Origin: Frankia sp. AgB32 | GTDB lineage: Bacteria > Actinomycetota > Actinomycetes > Frankiales > Frankiaceae | Direction of reading: 5' to 3' | NCBI RefSeq assembly: GCF_023243045.1 | Contig: NZ_JALKFX010000011.1 | Coordinates: 1 to 64,000 of the forward strand | Length of the DNA: 64,000 nt | In this document: piece by piece, positions 9,734 through 17,903 of the stretch | Numbering within the stretch: position 1 is the first letter of the stretch | Layout: each line of letters begins with the position of its first letter | Made by a program: the position numbers and the translations under genes | The notes under the pieces: generated by a model | Told to the model about the DNA's origin: nothing | Database searches by the model: none | Seen by the model: only the letters and a program-made list of their open reading frames with translations

Positions 9734-11251
9734 CTACAGAAGAGACATCGAGCCTGTCTCCCCCGCGGCGCCGACATTCCCGGGCCGTCCGTTTCGGGCC
9801 GGCTCCGCGCGGCGCAGCGGTATCGGGATGCCGGCGACGAGGTGCCAGACCTCGTCGGCGGTAGCGGCGAGGGCGGCGTTGGCGCGGCCGAGCGCGTCGC
9901 GGAACTGGCGTCCGGCCGGGGTCGCCGGGACGACGCCGGAGCCGACCTCGTTGGTCACCGCGACGACCGTGCGGGCGGCGAACCGCCAGGCCTCGACCAG
10001 CTCGGCCGTGCGGGCGGCCAGTTCGCCGGGGTCGTCGAGCAGGGCGGCGACCCACAGGCCGATGTCGTCGATGAGCAGCGGCGGCCCTGGCTCGCGCAGC
10101 AGCGGCACCAGGTCGCGGGTCTCCAGGGTGATCCAGGACGGCGGGCGCCGGTCGCGGTGTGTCGCAATCCGCGCCGACCACTCCTGGTCACTCGGGTCCG
10201 GCGGCATCGAGGTCGCGACGTAGACGACCTCGGGTTCGGCGAGCAGCCGCCGCTCCGCCTCCGCGGACTTCCCCGACCGCGCCCCACCGGTGATCAGCAC
10301 GCGAAGGGGTGCCGCCGAGACCGGCGCCGGCGTCGCTGTCGGGCTGGGTGTCGCTGTCGGGCTGGGTGTGGCCAGCGGCGTGACGTCGAAGGTGTCGCCG
10401 TCGGCCGGGGCCGACGCGCCAGCCTGGGCGAGGCGGTGGGTCAGCACGTCGCCGGGGGGATTGCGGTGGCTCAGGTGCACGGCGAGGACCCGGGTGCCGG
10501 GCACGACGGCGCCGCGGCGGCGCAGCTCGGCGACGAGTTCGGCGAAGGTGGCGAGGTCGAGGTGCTCGCCGAAGCCGGGGCGGTCGCCGTTGTTCTCCTC
10601 CAGCAGCACCACGTCGTACGCCCGGCCGGCCACCGCGTCGAGGGTGGCCGCGGGCAGCGGCGCGCCGGTGTCGCAGCCGTACAGCAGCCGGCCGCCGTCC
10701 GGGGTGGTCACGTCGTAGAGGACCGCCGGGCCGATGTCCGCGTCACCGTGGCGCGCCGCGAGCGGCCGCACGACGTAACGCGCCTCATCCGGGCCGAGAT
10801 GAAGGAGGCCCGCGCCCGGATTCGACCCGCTCGGCGCGGCCGCGTCCGCCAGCGCGGGTAGGAACCGCAGGGGGGATCCGTCGCGGGTCGGGTCGGTGCC
10901 CTCCCAACGGGTCAGGAACGCGCGGCACATCGCGAGGGCAGCCGGCGGGGCGACCACGTCGAGCGGCCGGGCCGCCGCGGACGACCAGGACCGCCACATC
11001 AGGCTCTCCGGGCCGAGGTGGTCCGGGTGGGCATGGCTGACCAGCAGGTGGCGCAGCCCGGACAGCCTGACCCCGAGGCGGGCGGCGGTGCGCGGCACGT
11101 CCGGGCCGCAGTCGAGCAGCAGCGTGTCATCGACGAGCACGGCGGTCTGCCCGCGGACCTCGTGGTCGCGCGCCCACGCGCAGGACGCGCAGTCACACCA
11201 CGGGTTGGGCCAGCCGTCGGCCGAACCGGTGCCGAGCAGTGTGACCTTCAC
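9734..11251 (-). CDS. cobU: Metallo-beta-lactamase fold / CobU fusion (adenosylcobinamide kinase-guanylyltransferase)
   Basis: The fused protein has 505 residues. Residues 1-270 form a metallo-beta-lactamase fold hydrolase of the PhnP-like type (GTGSADGWP start, SHAHPDHL metal motif). A Thr/Pro repeat linker (TPSPTATPSPTATPAP) follows. Residues about 315-490 form CobU, with the P-loop GGARSGKS and the HRDRRP segment that holds the guanylylation-site histidine of the family. CobU phosphorylates adenosylcobinamide and transfers GMP to it, feeding CobS. The role of the hydrolase half is unknown; fusions of this type occur in other actinobacteria. The start is GTG 11251. It lies downstream of a probable B12 riboswitch and a small membrane-protein gene, on the same strand. 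Confidence 0.9.
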   Translation of the reverse strand: MKVTLLGTGSADGWPNPWCDCASCAWARDHEVRGQTAVLVDDTLLLDCGPDVPRTAARLGVRLSGLRHLLVSHAHPDHLGPESLMWRSWSSAAARPLDVVAPPAALAMCRAFLTRWEGTDPTRDGSPLRFLPALADAAAPSGSNPGAGLLHLGPDEARYVVRPLAARHGDADIGPAVLYDVTTPDGGRLLYGCDTGAPLPAATLDAVAGRAYDVVLLEENNGDRPGFGEHLDLATFAELVAELRRRGAVVPGTRVLAVHLSHRNPPGDVLTHRLAQAGASAPADGDTFDVTPLATPSPTATPSPTATPAPVSAAPLRVLITGGARSGKSAEAERRLLAEPEVVYVATSMPPDPSDQEWSARIATHRDRRPPSWITLETRDLVPLLREPGPPLLIDDIGLWVAALLDDPGELAARTAELVEAWRFAARTVVAVTNEVGSGVVPATPAGRQFRDALGRANAALAATADEVWHLVAGIPIPLRRAEPARNGRPGNVGAAGETGSMSLL

Positions 11252-11369
11252 CGCGCGGCCGGCCGCACCGCGCGCCCACCCCGCGGGGCGCGGCTACCTC
11301 GCGCGCCACGGTCATCCACCCCGGCGCTGCGGCGCTCGGCGCCGGTCGGCCGGGTCCGGGGGACGGGGT

Positions 11370-11540
11370 TCACCCGTGCGGGTGTCGATTGCGCTCCCAG
11401 CGGGTCATCAGCGCGAGCACGCCCGCGAGCAGGAAGATTGCCACGAAGGTGACGATCACCGCGGCCCACCAGGCCAACGGCGGGTCGTGCTCCGCCGACT
11501 CGGCGGCGAGGGCGGCGGCGTTGTAGACGGTCGTTCCCAC
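11370..11540 (-). CDS. Small single-span membrane protein (56 residues), cobalamin-associated
   Basis: This short frame starts at GTG 11540 with GGAGGA about nine bases upstream and ends at TGA 11370. The product begins MGTTVYNAAALAAESAEHDP, has one strong transmembrane helix (WWAAVIVTFVAIFLLAGVLA) and ends in the basic, His-containing tail RWERNRHPHG. Codon third positions are rich in G/C as expected for a real gene. It lies between the probable cobalamin riboswitch and the cobU fusion on the same strand, so it is probably B12-repressed. It does not match the CbtB cobalt-transporter pattern I know, so no function is assigned. Confidence 0.72.
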   Translation of the reverse strand: MGTTVYNAAALAAESAEHDPPLAWWAAVIVTFVAIFLLAGVLALMTRWERNRHPHG

Positions 11541-11624
11541 GCGGGTCGATCCTCCGACTGGTCAGGGTTTCTGGGCGGTCATGGCGCTCGGATGTCCGTC
11601 GCCCATTCGGGCGCGAGATTACCG

Positions 11625-11805
11625 GCGTTGGGGACATCCTGGCCTGGTTCTCCCCGCCTGCGCCAGTGGCGTCGGACTTCCGGGGGCCGGTCCGCTCGGC
11701 TGGCCCGCGGCGCCGGTTCGGCTCTGGCGCGACACCGCGAACAGGTCGGCTGATCGCCGGATGCGCCGCCGCCGGCAGGCACACGGTTGGATGGTGCCAC
11801 CGGCC
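11625..11805 (-). promoter_or_regulatory. Probable cobalamin (B12) riboswitch
   Basis: Read on the minus strand, the segment contains in order a GGTGGCACC element near the 5' end (11793-11801), a GAACCGG segment, GCCACTGG, GGGGAG, and a B12-box-like AGGCCAGGATGTCC (11632-11645). This is the order of conserved boxes in cobalamin aptamers. GGATGTCC can also pair with GGACATCC about 50 bases downstream, and a CGCCC/GGGCG hairpin lies between, which could form an expression platform ahead of the GTG at 11540. It leads into the 56-residue membrane protein and cobU. Confirmation needs a covariance-model match. Confidence 0.65.
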
Positions 11806-11864
11806 GACCGGCCGGGCAGTCGCGGTGTGCCGCCCGGTGTGCCGCCCGGCGATGGGACGTACGC

Positions 11865-12077
11865 ATGACGTGGACCTGGCGCTACGAGGGCGACGACGGC
11901 TCGGCGGCGACGATCGCCGGTGCGGCCGGCTCGGAGTCGTTCACCAGCCAGGGCGACGCCGAGACGTGGATCGGCGAGACCTACCGCGAGCTGCTCGAGG
12001 GGGGAGTCGTCCAGGTGACGCTGCTGGAGGCCGGTCGGCGGGTGTACGGCCCGATGAGCCTTCGCCCGGTGACCTGA
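11865..12077 (+). CDS. Small conserved actinobacterial protein (70 residues), function unknown
   Basis: The ATG at 11865 opens a 70-residue acidic protein starting MTWTWRYEGDDGS and ending YGPMSLRPVT. It has no signal peptide or membrane segment, and resembles short hypothetical proteins common in actinobacteria that are built from a small beta-rich domain. It is divergent from the cobalamin riboswitch and precedes the TetR operator region. The frame is open upstream, but the codon pattern and sequence before Met suggest non-coding DNA. No function can be given. Confidence 0.6.
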   Translation: MTWTWRYEGDDGSAATIAGAAGSESFTSQGDAETWIGETYRELLEGGVVQVTLLEAGRRVYGPMSLRPVT

Positions 12078-12120
12078 CGCCGCCGCCGCCCCGGCGGCGG
12101 TCGGGCTTGACGAGAGTGTG

Positions 12121-12161
12121 GCTAACGTTGTTAGCTAGCCGTGTGGCTAACGACGTTAGCC
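12121..12161. promoter_or_regulatory. Two tandem palindromic operators (TetR-type)
   Basis: Two copies of a palindrome, GCTAAC-nnn-GTTAGC, lie at 12121-12135 and (extended by one base pair, GGCTAAC/GTTAGCC) at 12145-12161, with centres 25 bp apart. They sit 32-72 bases upstream of the start of the oxidoreductase/TetR operon. This is the expected place and form for autoregulatory binding sites of the TetR protein encoded by the second gene. Confidence 0.75.
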
Positions 12162-12192
12162 GGCTGTGTGTCCGTCAGGGAGGTACCGGATC

Positions 12193-12699
12193 ATGACCGA
12201 CCAGAACAACATCGCCGACGACCAGGCCAGCGAGCACCCGGCCCGGCCGGTGGGCGCGCACTACCGTGCGCCGGGCTGGTTCACCCGCAACGTGTTCAAC
12301 CGCCTCGTCGCCGTGCTGACCCGCAGCGGCGTGAGCGTGCTGGGCAGCCGGGTGCTGGAGGTGCGCGGACGCACCAGCGGCGAACCGCGGCGGACCCCGG
12401 TCAACCTGCTGAGCTTCGAGGACCGCCAGTACCTCGTCTCCCCCCGTGGGCACGGCCAGTGGGTACGCAACGTGCGCGCCGCCGACGGCGAGCTCTTCCT
12501 GCTGCGCGGCCGGTCCCGCACCCACTACCAGGCCAGCGAGGTTCCACCCGCGGACAGCGTCGCCATCCTGCGCGCCTACCTGAAGCGGTGGAAGGCGGAG
12601 GTCGGCGTGTTCTTCGACGGCGTCGGGCCCGACTCGTCCGACGAGGAGATCGCGCGGGTCGCCCCCCGCCACCCAGTCTTCGCCCTCAGCGAGCGATGA
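12193..12699 (+). CDS. Deazaflavin (F420)-dependent nitroreductase-family protein
   Basis: The 168-residue protein belongs to the split beta-barrel family of Ddn-like F420-dependent reductases. Its motifs include VLEVRGRTSGEPRRTPVNLL, YLVSPRGHGQWVRNVRA and an HYQASEVPP strand. Members reduce nitro-compounds, quinones or other electrophiles with F420H2. ATG 12193 follows AGGGAGG at good spacing. The gene overlaps the following TetR gene by ATGA, and twin palindromes lie in the leader, so it is probably induced when the TetR protein binds its ligand. The natural substrate is unknown. Confidence 0.85.
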   Translation: MTDQNNIADDQASEHPARPVGAHYRAPGWFTRNVFNRLVAVLTRSGVSVLGSRVLEVRGRTSGEPRRTPVNLLSFEDRQYLVSPRGHGQWVRNVRAADGELFLLRGRSRTHYQASEVPPADSVAILRAYLKRWKAEVGVFFDGVGPDSSDEEIARVAPRHPVFALSER

Positions 12700-13424
12700 C
12701 CGTCCGACACACCGATGGCGGCACCGACGCCGATCACGGCCGTACCGACGCCGATCGCGGCCGCGGCGGCGCTGACGGCTCGGTGGGGCCCGTGCCGGCG
12801 CCGGTGGCCGTGCCGGCGGGCGCGCTGCCGCTGGCCCGGGTGGCGCCGCGCCCGGTGCTGGCGGCGCCCTCGCCGCGGGTCGCCGAGATCGTCGCGGTCG
12901 CCCGGGAGGTGCTGGAGTCCGAGGGCGCGGCGGCGCTGACGATGCGCCGCGTCGGGGAGGTGCTCGGCATTCGCGCGCCGTCGCTGTACAAGCACCTCGC
13001 CGGCAAGACGCAGCTGGAGGTCAGGCTCGTCGACGCGGGCCTCGTCGAGTTCGGCGACGCGCTGCACGGGGTCATCGACCGGGCGGCCCCGCCCGGGGTG
13101 GTGGGCGACCTGCTCACCGCCTACCGCCGGTTCGCGACGGGGCGCCCGAACCTCTACCGGCTCGCCACCGCCGCCTCGATGCCACGCGGCGAGCTGACCC
13201 CCGGGGTGGAGGCGTGGGCGGGCGAGCCGTTCTACCGGGCTACGGGTGATCCGTACGTCGCCCAGGCGCTGTGGGCCGCCGCGCACGGCGCGGTCATCCT
13301 CGAACTGGACGGCCGCTACCTGCCCGGCTCCGACCTGGACCGGACCTGGGCGGCCCTCGCCGCCGCGTTCGGCGCCGAGAACCGCCCGGTCGAGGCCATC
13401 CCCGGGTGCGTCAGCCCCGGGTGA
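12696..13424 (+). CDS. TetR/AcrR family transcriptional regulator
   Basis: The protein has 242 residues. After a low-complexity N-terminal tail (about 60 residues, DxD and AP-rich), a TetR helix-turn-helix runs from about residue 65 to 110 (VAREVLESEGAAALTMRRVG, LGIRAPSLYKHLAGK), followed by a C-terminal TetR_C ligand domain (VGDLLTAYRRFATGRPNLYR). It probably represses its own operon through the GCTAAC palindromes at 12121-12161. The ATGA overlap with the oxidoreductase gene fixes the start. Its 3' end overlaps the convergent aldo/keto reductase gene by 14 bases. Confidence 0.88.
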   Translation: MTVRHTDGGTDADHGRTDADRGRGGADGSVGPVPAPVAVPAGALPLARVAPRPVLAAPSPRVAEIVAVAREVLESEGAAALTMRRVGEVLGIRAPSLYKHLAGKTQLEVRLVDAGLVEFGDALHGVIDRAAPPGVVGDLLTAYRRFATGRPNLYRLATAASMPRGELTPGVEAWAGEPFYRATGDPYVAQALWAAAHGAVILELDGRYLPGSDLDRTWAALAAAFGAENRPVEAIPGCVSPG

Positions 13425-14376
13425 TCACGTCCGCGAGCACCGTGTCGATCCGGGCCAGCAGCGCCGGGTCGAGGGTGACGCCGGCGGCCTTCACGTTCTC
13501 CGTGACCTGCTCGGGGCGGGACGCGCCGATGATCGCCGAGGCGACGTTGTCGTTCTGGAGCACCCAGGCGACGGCGAGCTGGGCCATGGACAGGCCGGCG
13601 TCCGCGGCGATCGGGCGCAGCTCCTGTACCGCGGTGAGCACGTCGTCGCGCAGCAGCCTGGAGATGAACCCGGCGCCGGTGCCGCCGGTGGCGCGGCTGC
13701 CGCCGGGCGGCGGCTGGCCGGGCAGGTACTTGCCGGTGAGCACGCCCTGCGCGATCGGCGACCAGACGATCTGCGAGATGCCCGCCTTCTCGCTGGTCGG
13801 CACGACCTCGGCCTCGATCGTGCGCACCAGCATCGAGTACTGCGGCTGGTTGGAGATGATCCGGTCGAAACCGAGCTCACCGGCGATCCGGACGGCGTCG
13901 GCGATCTGCGCGGCGGACCATTCCGACACCCCGACGTAGAGCACCTTCCCGGCGCGGACCAGGTCCTCGAAGGCCCGCAGGGTCTCCTCCAGCGGCACCG
14001 TCTCGTCGTAACGGTGCGCCTGGTACAGGTCGAGGTGGTCGGTCTGCAGCCGGCGCAGGGAGGCGTGCGCGGACTCGATGATGTGCTTGCGGCCGAGCCC
14101 GCGATCGTTCTCCCCGGGGCCGGTTGGCCAGAAAACCTTGGTGAACAGCTCGTAGGACTCGCGGCGGACACCCCGCAGGGCATCCCCGAGGACACTCTCC
14201 GCGCGGGTGCCCGCGTACACGTCCGCGGTGTCGAAGGTCGTGATGCCCTCGTCGAACGCGGTGCGCACGCAGGACGTCGCAACCTCCGCCTCGATCTGGT
14301 CACCATGGGTGATCCAGTTGCCGTAGGAGATCTCGCTGACCGACAGGCCGCTGCGGCCCAGGCGTCGATGCTTCAC
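13411..14376 (-). CDS. Aldo/keto reductase
   Basis: This 321-residue NADPH-dependent oxidoreductase of the AKR superfamily (YghZ/KvbB-like branch) begins MKHRRLGRSGLSVSEISYGN. It shows the FDTADVYA catalytic-Asp/Tyr segment, the K in ELFTKVFWP, the DLYQAHRYD segment and the IIGASRPEQV cofactor loop. The frame is open to 14652, but GTG 14376 sits at the family's usual N-terminus; the ribosome binding site is weak. The last codons overlap the tail of the convergent tetR gene. The physiological substrate is not predictable from sequence. Confidence 0.88.
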   Translation of the reverse strand: MKHRRLGRSGLSVSEISYGNWITHGDQIEAEVATSCVRTAFDEGITTFDTADVYAGTRAESVLGDALRGVRRESYELFTKVFWPTGPGENDRGLGRKHIIESAHASLRRLQTDHLDLYQAHRYDETVPLEETLRAFEDLVRAGKVLYVGVSEWSAAQIADAVRIAGELGFDRIISNQPQYSMLVRTIEAEVVPTSEKAGISQIVWSPIAQGVLTGKYLPGQPPPGGSRATGGTGAGFISRLLRDDVLTAVQELRPIAADAGLSMAQLAVAWVLQNDNVASAIIGASRPEQVTENVKAAGVTLDPALLARIDTVLADVITRG

Positions 14377-14494
14377 AGCGACAAACCTATGGCCTGCCCG
14401 GCCCGACCCGCCACGGGCCGGGCCCTGCCCGGCTGCCCGCCGCCGAGTGATGTCGCGGATCCGGCGCGGCGCGGTACGTCTCGGGGAGGGGCGT

Positions 14495-14836
14495 TCAGGT
14501 CCACCAGGTGACGGCGGACGGGTCTGGAACCAGCCCGTCCGCCCAGTCGACCGCCAGCTGTCGGCCAGGTCCACTCGGATCGGTGATCTCGTCGACGAAG
14601 ACGATCCGCGCGAGTTCCTCCGTGGCCACGTTCGCATCGAACATCGAAGCAAGCTCGGGGACCAGGTAGTGCCTGCCGATGACCGGACCGTCGGCTCCTT
14701 CTCGGTACAGCATCACCACGCTGTCGGTACCGAGGACACGGCCGGCAACCCAGGCCACGTTCTCCCCGAGGATGTTCTCCGGATCCTGGACCTGTTCGCG
14801 GACGAGCCTCAGGAAGAGCGCCGGATCGTGGTGCAT
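14495..14836 (-). CDS. Hypothetical protein (113 residues)
   Basis: The ATG at 14836 is preceded by GAGGAGG, which decides the start. The soluble acidic product begins MHHDPALFLRLVREQVQDPE and ends with a Trp-rich tail (SAVTWWT). It has no signal peptide, membrane segment or known catalytic motif. It lies between the aldo/keto reductase and DUF3043 genes on the same strand but separated by 118 and 142 bases, so it is probably a single transcription unit. I do not recognise the family. Confidence 0.6.
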   Translation of the reverse strand: MHHDPALFLRLVREQVQDPENILGENVAWVAGRVLGTDSVVMLYREGADGPVIGRHYLVPELASMFDANVATEELARIVFVDEITDPSGPGRQLAVDWADGLVPDPSAVTWWT

Positions 14837-14978
14837 GGCCGCCTCCTCGGGGGAGAGGTTCAGGACCCGGCGTCGCGCGGAGCGGGCCCTGGGCGCCGCG
14901 GGCGGTACCTGCGGCGGAGGCCGCAGGTACCGCGAGGCCGAGGTGTGGGCGTCGAGGGCCGATGCCACCCCGTACGGG

Positions 14979-15578
14979 CTACGGCCTGGGGTCGGCGCGT
15001 GACACGCGCGGGCGGGGCAGGCGCCAGCGCCGTGGGAGCAGCGCCCGCTGGGCCGCATAGGCCCGCACCCGGACCCGGGAGTCCGGGTAGCGCCCGGCGA
15101 CGCGGCGGCTGACCTGCTGGGACAGCACGATCGAGTCGACCACCACCGCCACGATCCCGAGCAGCATCAGCACCGTCGCGGCGAGGCGCACGGGGCCGAT
15201 CGGCACCAGCCCGCCGACGAAGTAGAGCACCGCGGCGATCAGGAAGAACGGGCCGATGTTGATCCTGGCGTCGACGAAGTCCCGGGCGAGGACCCGCTCC
15301 GGCGCACGCTCGCGCGGCGGCAGCCTGCTGACGTCGCCGGACATCATCGCCGCCCGGTAGTCCTGGCTCTGCCGGCGCCGGGCGGACCGCGCCTCCTGCT
15401 TCGTCGTCGCCCTGCCGCTCGTCGCGGTGGTGGCGCGGGCGGCGCGGGCGTCGGCGCGCTTCGGGGTGGGCCGGCCCTTGCCGCCGGCGCGGGGCGCCTG
15501 GTCGACGGTCGCCGGCTCGGCGGGCGACTCGGCGACCGGTTCGGCGTCGGCGCCCCCGCGCCGTTTGAGCAGGGCCAT
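14979..15578 (-). CDS. DUF3043 family membrane protein
   Basis: The 199-residue protein has a long basic Ala/Arg/Lys-rich cytoplasmic N-terminus (KGRPTPKRADARAAR, SARRRQSQDYRAAMMSGD), then DFVDARINIGPFFL and two transmembrane helices (LIAAVLYFVGGLVPIG; LAATVLMLLGIVAVVVDSIV), ending in a basic tail. This is the layout of the actinobacterial DUF3043 family, often found near the cobalamin/nadA/erpA genes. The start codon overlaps the nadA stop (TGATG), so it is translationally coupled to nadA. No function is established. Confidence 0.82.
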   Translation of the reverse strand: MALLKRRGGADAEPVAESPAEPATVDQAPRAGGKGRPTPKRADARAARATTATSGRATTKQEARSARRRQSQDYRAAMMSGDVSRLPPRERAPERVLARDFVDARINIGPFFLIAAVLYFVGGLVPIGPVRLAATVLMLLGIVAVVVDSIVLSQQVSRRVAGRYPDSRVRVRAYAAQRALLPRRWRLPRPRVSRADPRP

Positions 15579-16801
15579 CAGGGCAGAGCCAACATCTGAT
15601 CGAGTGCCTTCCGGGCAAAGGTGGCCACGTCCGGGTCGACCGCGATCTGGTTGACCGTCTCACCGCGGGCGAGCGCCTCCAGCGCCCAGACGAGGTGCGG
15701 CATGTCGATCCGGTTCATGGTGGAGCAGAAACACACCGTACGGTCCAGGAACACGATCGTCTTGTCGGGGTGGCGGATGGCCAGCCGACGCACGAGGTTC
15801 AGTTCGGTGCCCACCGCGAACGCCGAGCCCGCCGGCGCGGCGTCGACGACCGAGATGATGTACTCCGTCGAGCCGACGAGGTCCGCGGCGGTGACGACCT
15901 CGCGCTGGCACTCCGGGTGCACCAGCACAGTGACGCCGGGGACCCGGGCGCGCACCTCGTCGACGCTGGCCCGGGTGAAGCGCCCGTGCACCGAGCAGTG
16001 CCCGCGCCAGAGGATCATCTTCGCCTCGCGGAGCTGGCGGTGGGTGAGCCCGCCGCCAGGCCTGCGCGGGTCGTAGACGACGCAGTCCGCCGCCGTCATC
16101 CCGAGTTCGTCGATCGCGGTGTTGCGGCCCAGGTGCTGGTCGGGCAGGAACAGCACCCGCGCGCCACCCCGTTCGCCGAAGGCCCATTCCAGCGCGCGCC
16201 GCGCGTTCGACGAGGTGCAGATCGTGCCGTCGTGGCGGCCGGTGAACGCCTTGATCGCGGCCGAGGAGTTCATGTAGCTCACCGGCACGGTGTCCGCGGC
16301 GACGCCGGCGTCGAGCAGGTCGTCCCAGGCCTGCTCGACCTGCTCGGCGGTGGCCATGTCGGCCATCGAACAGCCGGCGGCCAGGTCTGGCAGGATGACC
16401 CGCTGGTGCGGGCCGGTGAGGATGTCGGCGCTCTCGGCCATGAAGTGCACGCCGCAGAAGATGATCGTGTCGGCCTGCGGGCGGGCGGCGGCCTGCTGGG
16501 CGAGCTTGAACGAGTCGCCGGTGACGTCGGCGAACGCGATGACGTCGTCGCGCTGGTAGTGGTGGCCGAGGATGAACACCCGGTCGCCGAGGGCCGCCTT
16601 CGCGGCGGCGGCACGGGCGGCGAGGTTCGGGTCCGCGGCCGGCGGGAGGTCCCCTGGGCAGTCCACGCCGCGTTCGCTCGCCGGGTCCGAGCCGCGGCCG
16701 AGCAGCAGCAGGGCCAGGGGAGAAGGGGCGACGCCCAGCTGGTCGCGGGCCTGGTCGCTCCCGAGAGCCTGGTCGCTCCCGAGGGCCGGGTTGATGGTCA
16801 T
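15578..16801 (-). CDS. nadA: Quinolinate synthase A
   Basis: NadA condenses iminoaspartate with dihydroxyacetone phosphate to quinolinate in de novo NAD synthesis, using a [4Fe-4S] cluster. The 407-residue protein shows FILGHHYQRDDVI near the N-terminus, and cysteines in IIFCGVHFMAE, LWRGHCSVHGRF and CFCSTMNRID that fit the three cluster ligands, plus HPECQREV. ATG 16801 follows GGAGGA at good spacing. A short duplicated segment (ALGSDQ twice) lies in the N-terminal tail. No nadB or nadC is next to it in this window; the adjacent genes are DUF3043 and, divergently, an Fe-S assembly gene. Confidence 0.93.
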   Translation of the reverse strand: MTINPALGSDQALGSDQARDQLGVAPSPLALLLLGRGSDPASERGVDCPGDLPPAADPNLAARAAAAKAALGDRVFILGHHYQRDDVIAFADVTGDSFKLAQQAAARPQADTIIFCGVHFMAESADILTGPHQRVILPDLAAGCSMADMATAEQVEQAWDDLLDAGVAADTVPVSYMNSSAAIKAFTGRHDGTICTSSNARRALEWAFGERGGARVLFLPDQHLGRNTAIDELGMTAADCVVYDPRRPGGGLTHRQLREAKMILWRGHCSVHGRFTRASVDEVRARVPGVTVLVHPECQREVVTAADLVGSTEYIISVVDAAPAGSAFAVGTELNLVRRLAIRHPDKTIVFLDRTVCFCSTMNRIDMPHLVWALEALARGETVNQIAVDPDVATFARKALDQMLALP

Positions 16802-17307
16802 GTGGCTCCTCCGGTCGACCGGCCTGGGGCCTGGCCGCCTGCTCGTCCGCGCTGGCCGGTCGGCCGTCCTGCCGGGGCCGGTCGCGAATGGTCGATGAGA
16901 CTCTAACTCCCGAATGCCATCGTATGTGCAGCTCCGGCGAGCCGTCGCCGTCTCGGTCGCGTTTCGAGGGGCCGTCCACGGCCGGGCCGGGGCCGAGTTG
17001 TGAGATTCGCGACGTCGAGGTGACCGGGGTCTCCCCACCAGCACGATCGCGGCATGGCCGCCCACCGACGCTGTCGCTACGATGGGAAGCGGATCCCGTC
17101 CGATGGTGTTGGGCATGTACGTCGGCCATGGACGTTGGGCATGGACGTCGGCGCAGACGTTGTGCCGTGTCCGTGGCGGTCGCCGGCAGAGCCGGTGGTC
17201 CCACGGGCAGTCCGACCGGAAGCGACCGACCGGAAGCGCAGTACCGACCGGAACCAGTGATCCTGGCTCGCCAGGCACGTCACAGTAAAAGGGCAGGAGT
17301 AGTCCCT
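16802..17307. other. Divergent intergenic region nadA / erpA-like, with direct repeats
   Basis: This 506-base divergent promoter region holds an imperfect 26-base tandem direct repeat (17109-17134 and 17135-17160, core TTGGGCATG-ACGTCGGC) and, further on, three copies of CGACCGGAA between 17212 and 17252. No convincing open frame was found. Promoters for both genes must lie here. The repeats could be regulator binding sites, but I know no matching consensus. Confidence 0.55.
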
Positions 17308-17673
17308 ATGACCGTTCAGGACACGACGGAGACCGTGACGCAGTCCTCGACCGCTGTCATCCTCACCGACACGGCCGCCGGCAAGGTCAAGAACCTGCTG
17401 GAGCAGGAGGGTCGGGATGACCTCAAGCTGCGCATCGCCGTGCAGCCGGGTGGCTGCTCGGGCATGCGCTACCAGCTCTTCTTCGACGAGCGGTCCCTCG
17501 ACGGTGACACCGTCCTGGACTTCTCCGGCGTCAAGGTCGCCGTCGACCGGATGAGCTTCCCGTACCTCGGTGGCGCGACGATCGACTTCGTCGACACGAT
17601 CGAGAAGCAGGGTTTCACCATCGACAACCCGAACGCGCAGGGTTCGTGCGCCTGCGGCGACTCGTTCAACTAA
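17308..17673 (+). CDS. erpA: Iron-sulfur cluster assembly / insertion protein (HesB/ErpA type)
   Basis: The 121-residue A-type Fe-S carrier has the family features: ILTDTAAGKVKNLL start, LRIAVQPGGCSGMRY, FSGVKVAVDRMS and the C-terminal CAC pair (GSCACGDSF), giving three conserved cysteines. Such proteins receive Fe-S clusters and pass them to client enzymes; NadA next door is an obvious candidate client. The start is ATG 17308 with GGGCAGGAG upstream. A strong hairpin terminator follows at 17790-17825. Confidence 0.9.
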   Translation: MTVQDTTETVTQSSTAVILTDTAAGKVKNLLEQEGRDDLKLRIAVQPGGCSGMRYQLFFDERSLDGDTVLDFSGVKVAVDRMSFPYLGGATIDFVDTIEKQGFTIDNPNAQGSCACGDSFN

Positions 17674-17789
17674 GCGGCTGATCGGCCGCCGCCAGGTGGT
17701 TCCGCCGGCGTGATCCCTCATCGCCGGAGGTACCGCGAGGCGGTCCGCGACCGCGGCGATGCCCTCGCCCGGTGCGCTTTCTCCGGCGG

Positions 17790-17825
17790 AGCCCGCCGTG
17801 ACCGGGAGACCGGTCACGGCGGGCT
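17790..17825 (+). terminator. Strong hairpin terminator between erpA and adoK
   Basis: A perfect 16-bp stem (17790-17805 with 17810-17825) closes on a GAGA tetraloop and is followed by TTCGCT. It lies about 115 bases past the erpA stop and 80 before the adenosine kinase start, so it should isolate the two genes. Confidence 0.85.
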
Positions 17826-17903
17826 TTCGCTGTTCGGCGCCGGGTGGATGCGCTTGCGGGTGGTGCCCCGGGGCGCCCGGGGGTGCCGGTAGGCTCCTCG
17901 ATC

